Under the pieces are notes generated by a model, which ran no database searches, was not told where the DNA came from, and was given only the letters and a program-made list of their open reading frames with translations. Source: Bowmanella yangjiangensis (GTDB taxonomy: Bacteria > Pseudomonadota > Gammaproteobacteria > Enterobacterales > Alteromonadaceae). From it: a stretch of DNA of 64,000 nucleotides. Location of the stretch: positions 1 to 64,000 of the forward strand of contig NZ_JAFKCS010000002.1 in assembly GCF_017255015.1 (NCBI RefSeq), written 5' to 3'. Position numbers and translations under genes: made by a program. Numbering within the stretch: position 1 is the first letter of the stretch; every line of letters starts with the position of its first letter. Shown piece by piece: positions 7,302 through 13,744 of this stretch.

Positions 7302-7579
7302 TGGATAAGTTATCGAAAAAGCACCATCAGTTTCTAAACTGGCTGGCGCAAGGCAACTTCGTTGATATTTGTACAACGGTCGGTAGGCAGTTGGGCAAGA
7401 CGGTACTTTCAGAACCTTTTTCAGAAAAAGGGCTGAATGCTTCGGTAAACAGTTGCCTGGTGTGGGGATTGCTGGCGCAGGAAGAACTGCATATTTATGG
7501 TATCCGCTGGTCAAGACTGACGCTTAGCGAAAAAGGCCGGGAACTTCTGAAACAGCATCGGAGTGATACCGATGAGTAA
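7301..7579 (+). CDS. small protein coupled to the replication gene, unknown function
   Basis: A 92-residue soluble protein. It has a helical start (KHHQFLNWLAQGNFVDICTTVG) and a C-terminal segment resembling a winged-helix end (IRWSRLTLSEKGRELLKQHR). The phrase RLTLSEKGRELL is common in MarR-like or phage replication-accessory winged helices, so DNA binding is plausible. The start overlaps the AlpA-like gene by one base, and the stop overlaps the replication endonuclease start by 8 bases. Translation is therefore coupled across all three genes. This position suggests a role in regulating or assisting replication of the element. Confidence 0.65.
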   Translation: MDKLSKKHHQFLNWLAQGNFVDICTTVGRQLGKTVLSEPFSEKGLNASVNSCLVWGLLAQEELHIYGIRWSRLTLSEKGRELLKQHRSDTDE

Positions 7580-9314
7580 GTTCAGAAAATCTGCGCTGGA
7601 TACCCTAACCCGCACCCTTACCGATATCGATACCGAGTTCAGAACGTTTCTGAACTCTTTGCATATTGATGACCAGCGCTTCTTCCTAGTAAAAACAAGG
7701 GCGCTTCCGAAAACGGTTCAGAAAATTCTCCAGAACGAATACACCCGATTCAATACACCCTATGCGGCCAATACTTACCTAAGAGAAACCACCGATAATA
7801 TCCGGGCAGTGCTCCCGGCCTTTCTGATTGAGCATTTCGATTCGGGAGAAGAAGAGCTTCGGCAAATGGCCCTGCTTTTTTCTGAAAGTTGCCGGGATAT
7901 CTGCCGCTACAACAAGCCAATTTGTGCCGCTGTGCAAAGCCAACCTAGCACTAACACTGAGTGTCCAGGGAAATTAGCGCTAGCCCTTAAAAACATTAGG
8001 CATGCCCAGGTTTCAACCTGCGAAGCACCTTCGGAAATTAATACGGCTTACGGGCTTTGTAAGGCGTTTGTCGATAGCAAGGGGATTCATGCGCCAGAGG
8101 TATCCAGTAAGCAGACCATCGAAGGCTGTGTTAAGCGAATGCAGGATAAAAACTGGTGGCTTCGCAAACTGCGTAAGGTGCTGAAGCGCAAGATTGAACA
8201 CGTCATGATTCTGCTGAACAAGGTCAACCGGATTAAAGGTAAATACAGCAGTGACCTAACCGTTGAAAACAGACGGCTACAGCGAATTCATCAACAAAAT
8301 ACATTAGGTGCAATTAACATTATCAACGAAGCCGGGGAGCGGTTCTCCCTGAAAGATATTTATGAGGTGAATATCTCCAATCCTGTACTTCGCCGAAATG
8401 AACTGATGACCAGAATGCGTGGCTTTGAGAACCTTTCCAAAGAAATGGGCCATATCGGCGTTTTTGTTACCTTAACCTGTCCATCCCGCTTTCATAACAG
8501 TTATTCCAGGTCTGGAGACAGAAACCCTAAATGGGACGGTTCAACGCCGTATGACGGGCAGCAGTATCTTTGTCATACCTGGGTAAAGATGCGCGCTGAA
8601 TTGGACCGTCAGGACATCCGCCTTTACGGTATGCGTATCGCTGAGCCTCAGCATGATGGGACGCCGCACTGGCATATGATGTTGTTTATGCCCAAAGATC
8701 AGCAAGACGCCTTTAAGGCCATTGTTAACCTTTATTCTTTTGAAGTGGACGGTAACGAGGAAGGGGCCGCAGAAAACCGTGTGAAGCATGTAGACATCGA
8801 TCCTGCCAAAGGCTCGGCAACAGGCTATATAGCCAAATATGTGGCTAAGAATATCGACGGTGCCAATTTGGATGAAGATATTGATGGCGGTAGCGCTGCA
8901 GGCATTGCACAACGAGTAGAAGCTTGGGCAAGTTGTTGGGGTATCCGACAGTTTCAGCAAATCGGTGGGGTGTCTGTCACTGTATGGCGGGAAATGCGCC
9001 GTATACGAAACCTTGTAGACGAAAACCCGGAGTTCTCAGAAATCCATAGGGCCGCTGATTCGGGCGACTGGGCTTTGTATACGAAGTTAATGGGCGGTGT
9101 GTTCTGTATACGGAAATCTCAGAAAGTGCGCCCGTATTACGATACTGAACTGAACCAGAAAACAGGCGAGCTAAAGCAAAGCTGGTTTGATGGGGAATTG
9201 GTAAGGAAGCTCAAAGGTGTCACACACCTGGGGCGGGAGATTATTACCCGCATTCACCGCTGGCGTCTGGAGTGGACCGCTCCGGTCCACTCGCCTTTAC
9301 TTGGAGTTCTGTAA
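7572..9314 (+). CDS. gpA-type HUH replication endonuclease
   Basis: About 580 residues, resembling phage P2 gpA-type replication initiators, which nick one strand at the origin and start rolling-circle replication. The metal-binding HUH motif is HWHMMLFMP (about 366-374). The nucleophile region is GYIAKYVAKN (about 418-427), with two tyrosines four residues apart, as in gpA. I take the ATG at 7572, which overlaps the previous gene; a GTG at 7563 adds only three residues. The last roughly 20 residues differ from the sibling tail at 1276-1416 because 5 extra bases after ITRI shift the frame. An ancestral GVDRSGPLAFTW-like end can still be read in another frame. Core motifs are untouched. Confidence 0.9.
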   Translation: MSKFRKSALDTLTRTLTDIDTEFRTFLNSLHIDDQRFFLVKTRALPKTVQKILQNEYTRFNTPYAANTYLRETTDNIRAVLPAFLIEHFDSGEEELRQMALLFSESCRDICRYNKPICAAVQSQPSTNTECPGKLALALKNIRHAQVSTCEAPSEINTAYGLCKAFVDSKGIHAPEVSSKQTIEGCVKRMQDKNWWLRKLRKVLKRKIEHVMILLNKVNRIKGKYSSDLTVENRRLQRIHQQNTLGAINIINEAGERFSLKDIYEVNISNPVLRRNELMTRMRGFENLSKEMGHIGVFVTLTCPSRFHNSYSRSGDRNPKWDGSTPYDGQQYLCHTWVKMRAELDRQDIRLYGMRIAEPQHDGTPHWHMMLFMPKDQQDAFKAIVNLYSFEVDGNEEGAAENRVKHVDIDPAKGSATGYIAKYVAKNIDGANLDEDIDGGSAAGIAQRVEAWASCWGIRQFQQIGGVSVTVWREMRRIRNLVDENPEFSEIHRAADSGDWALYTKLMGGVFCIRKSQKVRPYYDTELNQKTGELKQSWFDGELVRKLKGVTHLGREIITRIHRWRLEWTAPVHSPLLGVL

Positions 9315-9327
9315 ATAACTGTACTGG

Positions 9328-9648
9328 CTATGCTTTAATGACTCTCAGAATTTTGGACTGTAGCGACTCTGGGAACTTTGTTTCACACTCCCAAAAACTA
9401 GTGTTTGTTTTAGGGAGAGATGCCTTTTTGCAGTCTTTGTGGTGATGCCAAAAATATCCATGGACAAAAATGCACGTTTTGTAATTTGGCAGCACAATAG
9501 CGGGTGTACCGGGGAGTTCTTTTCTGTGATTCCTAAATCGGAAGCCAAGACCGTGAAGCATCTTTCTTACCAAAACTTCCGGCTTTGCAAATTTTGTGCT
9601 TCACAGACTGCTGCTTAAATGGCGTTCTTCAGACTTGAGATTATCCAA
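9328..9648 (-). pseudogene. vsr: broken vsr (very-short-patch repair endonuclease)
   Basis: Vsr nicks next to T:G mismatches made when 5-methylcytosine deaminates and accompanies cytosine methyltransferases. The family pattern is plain: VRKMLHGLGFRFRNHRKELPG, IVLPNYKTCIFVHG, FWHHHKDCKKASLPKTNT. Several faults are visible. An in-frame TGA follows the first 14 residues (DNLKSEERHLSSSL). The catalytic Asp in PGTPDIVLP is Ala here. The FVHGCFWH cysteine is Tyr. The reading frame ends at VIKA, losing the usual C-terminal 40 or so residues, close to the end of the replication gene. A possible TTG start (9646-9648) overlaps the HNH gene's stop. The reading frame is almost certainly not functional. 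Confidence 0.85.
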
Positions 9649-10618
9649 CGGCTATCAGTTCTTTCAGTTCCTGGTTCGATTTATTTCCTCGATGCACATC
9701 ATCATGGCAGACGTTGCAAAGAGTAATCAAATTGTTGAGCTCATTCTTGCCACCTGATGCGTGATGTTCAATGTGGTGAAGTTCAAGCAGGTTTCTGATT
9801 TTGTCTTCTGCGCGTCGATTTGAATAGTTCCAGCCACAAACCTTGCAAGAAAAATGGTCTCGTTCAAGTGTTTCAACTCTTACCGGGTCAGGGATTTTTC
9901 TATCGTGCACTTCAGCTTGTCGATTTTCCTCAAGAACATACACGCCGACTTTCAGTTCCGGTCTTCCTGATTGCCTAGTTGCTACTGGCCAGCCATCTTC
10001 CGTTCTTAGCTCCCTAACCCGTCTTGCCCATTCGGACTTATCGTTAGCTAAGTACTTTAGTTCTTCTCCGTTGATCTCTTTACCAACGTTTTCTCTTAGA
10101 TAGGTAATGATCTTATCTTTGACGGATATTTTTTTCTTTCTTATCTCATTCGCCAAATTCCAGCGAAAGGCCGCTTCTTTATCTTGCTGATCTTGTACCA
10201 GGAAATATGTGTCGGTTTTAATTCTGTTGGAATCTGAAGCACTATCGATTACTTCTCCTTCCACCAACATATCTTTTATTGCTTTGCCTGCAAGAATAGG
10301 CCATCCCATTTGCACTCTAAGCTCTCTGATCCGCCTTGCATACTCACTTATTCCTGCAACCACCATCAGCTCATCGCCATCAAGCAGCATTCCTGGATAC
10401 TTTCTTAAGTAGGATAGAATTCTGTCTCGCGCAGAGGTTGCATCCTCATCTTTAATGAGTGAGCTGCCCAAGTCCCGAAGCAAGTGATTAGCAGGAACCA
10501 AACCTTTTACCTGTTCCCTTAAGTTTTCATCTAAAAGCTTTTCTTCAAATTTGGTGAGTAATTTGATTAGCTCTACTCGTAAACTTTCCGGTGTATTCCT
10601 TTTTGACCTTCTTGCCAT
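9641..10618 (-). CDS. HNH restriction endonuclease
   Basis: A 325-residue protein, probably the restriction partner of the adjacent methyltransferase. The C-terminal HNH domain (about 250-312) has Cys258 and Cys261 (CKVCGW), the catalytic LELHHIEHH (279-286), Asn295/296, and Cys301 and Cys304 (CNVCHDDVH), a complete zinc-supported nuclease site. Before it are two copies of a roughly 50-residue helical module, 64-113 and 167-216, each reading ARR(I/V)REL then GWP. They probably bind DNA and arose by internal duplication. The start codon abuts the methyltransferase stop with no gap, so the two are made together. The recognition sequence is unknown. Confidence 0.85.
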   Translation of the reverse strand: MARRSKRNTPESLRVELIKLLTKFEEKLLDENLREQVKGLVPANHLLRDLGSSLIKDEDATSARDRILSYLRKYPGMLLDGDELMVVAGISEYARRIRELRVQMGWPILAGKAIKDMLVEGEVIDSASDSNRIKTDTYFLVQDQQDKEAAFRWNLANEIRKKKISVKDKIITYLRENVGKEINGEELKYLANDKSEWARRVRELRTEDGWPVATRQSGRPELKVGVYVLEENRQAEVHDRKIPDPVRVETLERDHFSCKVCGWNYSNRRAEDKIRNLLELHHIEHHASGGKNELNNLITLCNVCHDDVHRGNKSNQELKELIAVG

Positions 10619-11734
10619 TTAAGCTGCTCTCTTATTCTTCTTGCTAATTCTGTGCTCTAGAAGATGCGACACGAAAGTTGCGATATGACCAGCAAAGGTT
10701 GGTGGAACTGCATTGCCGATCTGCCTTGCAACCTCTATTTTTGAGCCTTTAAATACAAAGTCATCAGGGAAAGACATCAATCGAGCTGCTTCTCTATGAG
10801 TAATCGGCCGATCTTCTTCAGGGTGGAGATATCTGCCTTTTTCCGGCTTAAAAAACTCTGTTCGAATCGTCACAGATGGTCTATCCCACCATAAGCGCCC
10901 AAACAAATCGGTGCCACCTGATTTTTTATTTATCCAACACTGAGGTGTAATATCCGGCCTGTTCCGTTGAAGATCAAATCTGTTTCCGCCTGGGGGAACT
11001 GCTCTATACCGCTGTTTACTTATCTCGGTAGGCTTTCTTCCAAAATGGAGGTTTAATGGCGGGGAGATATCATCTCTGATCTCGATTCCTTCAGGCATCT
11101 TCGGGAGATCACCAATAAATTCTTTTACGGTCTTCCATCGTGGAAGACCACATACTTCATTTGGAGAACAATGAGTTGGTTCAGGAGGGAAGGTTGGGAA
11201 ATTTTCAATCTCAAAGTCTTCAACACGAATACCAATTGCAATAGCTCGTTTTCTAGTTTGTGGTACGCCATAGTCAGCAGTATTTAAAACTGTTGGCTGA
11301 AGCATTTCAAAACCGTAGCTTGTTGCTCTTTCGGTAATATCTTGGAATTCGGGGCTACTGAGTAGACCTTGCACATTTTCCATTACGAAAACTGATGCAC
11401 CTGCTCTATTAACTATGTCTAAGTAGGGTTCCCATAGTTCTCTTCTTGCGTCGCCTTCTCTCTTCTTATTAAGCAGGCTGAACCCCTGGCAGGGAGGGCC
11501 TCCAATCACAATATCAGCAGCAGGAACATCGTGCTCTAAAAGCCAATCCTCGATGTTTTGTTGTACACAATGATTGTCTTCACCAAAATTTGAGTTGTAT
11601 GTATCAACAGCAGCCTTGTCGTTGTCCAGAGCGAGTATGCTTTCAAATGCTCCGCAGAAGCGTTTATCAACAAAGCCTAAAGACATTCCTCCTGCACCGC
11701 AGAATAAGTCTATTAACTTATATGTATTGTTCAT
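10619..11734 (-). CDS. DNA (cytosine-5) methyltransferase of a type II restriction-modification system
   Basis: A 371-residue C5-cytosine methyltransferase. Motif I is LFCGAGGMSLGF (10-21, SAM binding). Motif IV is GGPPCQGFSLL, with the catalytic cysteine at residue 82. Motif VI is MENVQG (118-123), motif VIII is TADYGVPQTRKRAIAIG (about 152-168), and a motif X-like ARQIGNAVPP lies near residue 340. It should methylate the same site that the HNH enzyme cuts. It is first in the operon, so protection can precede restriction. An AAGAG ribosome site precedes the ATG. A LexA-like operator lies 41-70 bases upstream. Length and motifs are intact. Confidence 0.95.
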   Translation of the reverse strand: MNNTYKLIDLFCGAGGMSLGFVDKRFCGAFESILALDNDKAAVDTYNSNFGEDNHCVQQNIEDWLLEHDVPAADIVIGGPPCQGFSLLNKKREGDARRELWEPYLDIVNRAGASVFVMENVQGLLSSPEFQDITERATSYGFEMLQPTVLNTADYGVPQTRKRAIAIGIRVEDFEIENFPTFPPEPTHCSPNEVCGLPRWKTVKEFIGDLPKMPEGIEIRDDISPPLNLHFGRKPTEISKQRYRAVPPGGNRFDLQRNRPDITPQCWINKKSGGTDLFGRLWWDRPSVTIRTEFFKPEKGRYLHPEEDRPITHREAARLMSFPDDFVFKGSKIEVARQIGNAVPPTFAGHIATFVSHLLEHRISKKNKRAA

Positions 11735-11774
11735 TAAAAAGCTCTTTGTTATTCATCGCTGGCGATGGGCAATA

Positions 11775-11804
11775 AATGATACTGTATATTAGTACAGTAT
11801 CATT
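11775..11804 (-). promoter_or_regulatory. LexA-type operator before the restriction-modification operon
   Basis: A perfect inverted repeat with 12-base arms, AATGATACTGTA and TACAGTATCATT, separated by 6 bases. Its core, TACTGTATATTAGTACAGTA (11780-11799), contains CTGT-N8-ACAG and matches the gammaproteobacterial LexA consensus at 17 of 20 positions. It lies 46-65 bases before the methyltransferase start, where it would overlap the promoter. SOS control is the simplest reading. A self-binding regulator using the same palindrome remains possible, but no such gene lies next to it. Confidence 0.75.
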
Positions 11805-11933
11805 GCGAACATCAAGTCACCCAACAACAGGTGTTTAATCGTTTGGAATGATACACCGACATACTTTGCAATTGTGAATAGATTTCAGGTGAATTAGGTG
11901 AGTCACTGAGAAGGCTGAAAATTTACACTTTCT

Positions 11934-11952
11934 TTGCTACACACTTGCTACA
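11934..11952. promoter_or_regulatory. candidate integrase arm-type sites, right end
   Basis: TTGCTACA occurs at 11934-11941 and 11945-11952, 11 bases apart, in the same orientation as the three copies near attL. They lie 37-55 bases inside attR. Their presence at both ends supports a role as integrase arm sites. Confidence 0.6.
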
Positions 11953-11988
11953 AAATCGAAGGTTTAGGGTTTTTGTTAGTGAGGACTA

Positions 11989-12055
11989 TCGGCTTAAAGC
12001 CTTTAAAAATGGTGGCCCCAGCTGGACTTGAACCAGCGACCTACCGATTATGAGT
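11989..12055. repeat. attR, right 67-bp direct repeat within the tRNA gene
   Basis: Identical to 1408-1474. It spans 21 bases of downstream flank and the 3' 46 bases of the tRNA gene, ending in the anticodon loop region. The functional tRNA is on this side, so integration restores the gene from the element's own copy of the 3' end or leaves it intact. Recombination with attL would release a circle of about 10.58 kb. Confidence 0.93.
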
Positions 12056-12086
12056 CGGGTGCTCTAACCAACTGAGCTATAGGGCC
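12010..12086 (-). tRNA. tRNA with CAT anticodon, probably tRNA-Ile2 (lysidine type)
   Basis: A 77-base cloverleaf with encoded CCA. The acceptor stem pairs GGCCCTA with TGGGGCC (one G-T pair). The D arm is GCTC/GAGC, the anticodon loop is CTCATAA, and the T arm is GCTGG TTCAAGT CCAGC. The T arm and the CGACTCATAATCG anticodon arm match the tRNA-Ile2 type, whose C34 is modified to lysidine to read AUA, more than elongator or initiator tRNA-Met. Simple anticodon-based calls would label it Met. It is the attachment gene of the element to its left; the anticodon loop and everything 3' of it are duplicated at attL. Confidence 0.9.
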
Positions 12087-12131
12087 ATTTTGTGACGCGT
12101 TTTACGCCATTGCGGTGTAAAAGCGAGGCGC

Positions 12132-12160
12132 AGTATAAGCAGTTTTGTTTGTGCTGTCAT
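12132..12160 (-). promoter_or_regulatory. tRNA promoter
   Basis: On the minus strand, ATGACA (12155-12160) and TATACT (12132-12137) are separated by 17 bases, a good sigma-70 promoter. The following GCGCCTCGC is a GC-rich discriminator of the kind linked to stringent control of stable RNA. The tRNA starts about 45 bases downstream. Confidence 0.7.
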
Positions 12161-12302
12161 CAGTTTGCAAAGTCTGGGCGGCACAAGAGGCGAATAATTG
12201 TGCAATCTGGTCTGTGTTGGGCGATGTGCTGTGACTTGATTGCTTTTAAAGCTTAACAGGTAAGCCGCAGAGCAGGGGCATCTGCGGGCTTACCTTTTGC
12301 AT

Positions 12303-13703
12303 TTATAGTGGCAGAGGCATGGGCTCGCCGTTTAGCAGGGCTTCGCCTTGTTTGAGGCTGAAGGTGCTCTGATAGCCTTCCGGGGTTTCAACCAGTAAAC
12401 CTTGTTGTTGCAGCATTTCCAGCATCATAGGGGCGCGCTCAACTGCCATTTGCTCCGCTTGTTCTTCGTCTATTTGGCCAGCAAGGATGGCACCTTGCAT
12501 CTGTCCGAGCATTTGTTGTTTGGCCACAAACAGCAGTACCTCTTTATCCGCATTAAGCTGGGCATCCACAATCAGGTTGCTGAGCCAGAATTCGCGGTAC
12601 ATCCAGTCGCTGTCCATGGCGTCGTCTTGCAACTTGATACGGCTGTTGATATAGCCGTCAAACTTACCCATAGGCAAATTGCCGCTGAGTTTAGCGAGGT
12701 TCAGAGCTGGGCTATCCAACAGGGCGATGGGCAGGTTTTCTTCAATAAACTGCATCATGGTCTGGGGATCGGCAGCGTCACCGGTGCGAGCCAGTTTCTG
12801 GTATTCCATTAACACGCCTTCATTGATGTCTTGCAGTTGCACTTGCATGATCAGGTCACTTGCTGGCTGCCCAGCTACCGCGATGCTGTCTGCCAAATAG
12901 GCCAGTTCCATATTCCCTGTGCCTTTGTCAGCATTGCGGCTGCTCTTTACTTCAATAGCCAGGCCACTGGCGTCCACTTCACCAATTTCGGTACCGGGTA
13001 CGCTGATAAGTAGTTGTGCCAGGCTGATGCGGGTTTTACTGTCATAAAATCCCCCTTCCATCATGGTGGCGAGGCCAACATCGGCATGCATATCAATTTG
13101 CAAGTCATTGGCGGCCAAGCGACGTTCACCATTTTCTTCACCCAGCAGGCTCTGTGCTTTACCGCTGTAGTACATGCTTTGGCTTAAGATTTCGCCACTG
13201 CCCTGATAGCCACTGAATTCAATATGGCTATTGTCTTTTTCCTGAAAACGCCAGGCTGGCATCTGGTCGCTGAAGCTGTGCCCGCCAAATAAACCACTCA
13301 CACCGCTAATGCGATAAATAGGCTGATCTTCTGCCCAACTAAGCTTTTCGCGCAAAGTGTCAGCGGCCACATCAGCTTGCCAGGCACTCAATCCCAACAG
13401 ACCTTGAGAGGACAATACAACCGGGCCGTGGGTGAGCGCCAGATTAATGTTAAACACCGGAAAGGCCGGCATATCCGCTGCGGGATCCAGCTCGTGCATG
13501 TCAAAATGAACTTGGATCACGGCGTTGGCGTCGAACCAGCCGCGTTGGTATTCCTGGACGCTGGCCTGATAACCAGCTTGCTGGTTTAACTGTGCAACTT
13601 GATCATGTACCAGTTGCTCAACCTGTTGGCCAATAAAGTGTGGGGCGATAAGCGCACCGGCGACTGTAATAGCTACCGCGCTGGCGATGAGTCCTTTTTT
13701 CAC
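12303..13703 (-). CDS. DUF945 (YdgA-like) periplasmic protein
   Basis: A 466-residue protein with an N-terminal hydrophobic anchor or signal (MKKGLIASAVAITVAGALIAPH) and the DUF945 opening: IGQQVEQLVHDQVAQLN, then YQRGWFDANAVIQVHF. The rest is mostly beta-strand with family phrases such as GLFGGHSFSDQMPAW and ELAYLADSIAVAG. DUF945/YdgA proteins are envelope proteins of uncertain function, held in the inner membrane and exposed to the periplasm. Length is normal and no damage is visible. It lies 42 bases downstream of the large surface protein in the same direction and could be co-transcribed. An SD-like GAGGAAC precedes the ATG. Confidence 0.85.
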   Translation of the reverse strand: MKKGLIASAVAITVAGALIAPHFIGQQVEQLVHDQVAQLNQQAGYQASVQEYQRGWFDANAVIQVHFDMHELDPAADMPAFPVFNINLALTHGPVVLSSQGLLGLSAWQADVAADTLREKLSWAEDQPIYRISGVSGLFGGHSFSDQMPAWRFQEKDNSHIEFSGYQGSGEILSQSMYYSGKAQSLLGEENGERRLAANDLQIDMHADVGLATMMEGGFYDSKTRISLAQLLISVPGTEIGEVDASGLAIEVKSSRNADKGTGNMELAYLADSIAVAGQPASDLIMQVQLQDINEGVLMEYQKLARTGDAADPQTMMQFIEENLPIALLDSPALNLAKLSGNLPMGKFDGYINSRIKLQDDAMDSDWMYREFWLSNLIVDAQLNADKEVLLFVAKQQMLGQMQGAILAGQIDEEQAEQMAVERAPMMLEMLQQQGLLVETPEGYQSTFSLKQGEALLNGEPMPLPL

Positions 13704-13744
13704 TGATGTTCCTTGTTGAGGAGAGATTGCGGACGCGAAACCTA

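Larger units (their letters stand above)
1408..12055. mobile_element. 10.6-kb integrative element in a CAT-anticodon tRNA gene
   Basis: The element is bounded by identical 67-bp direct repeats, with the integrase just inside the left one and the target tRNA at the right one. From left to right it holds an integrase, a three-gene envelope cassette, a long regulatory gap, a MerR-like gene, an HExxH gene, an AlpA-like gene, a small gene, an HUH replication endonuclease, a broken vsr, an HNH nuclease and a cytosine methyltransferase. No capsid, terminase or conjugation genes are present. It thus resembles a phage satellite or a small mobilisable island with its own replication protein. TTGCTACA sites at both ends suggest integrase arm binding. 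It appears intact and possibly able to excise. Confidence 0.88.

Noticed and set aside
12402-12812. 136-codon plus-strand frame inside the DUF945 gene
   Set aside because: Antisense shadow; the minus-strand product has the signal peptide and family pattern.
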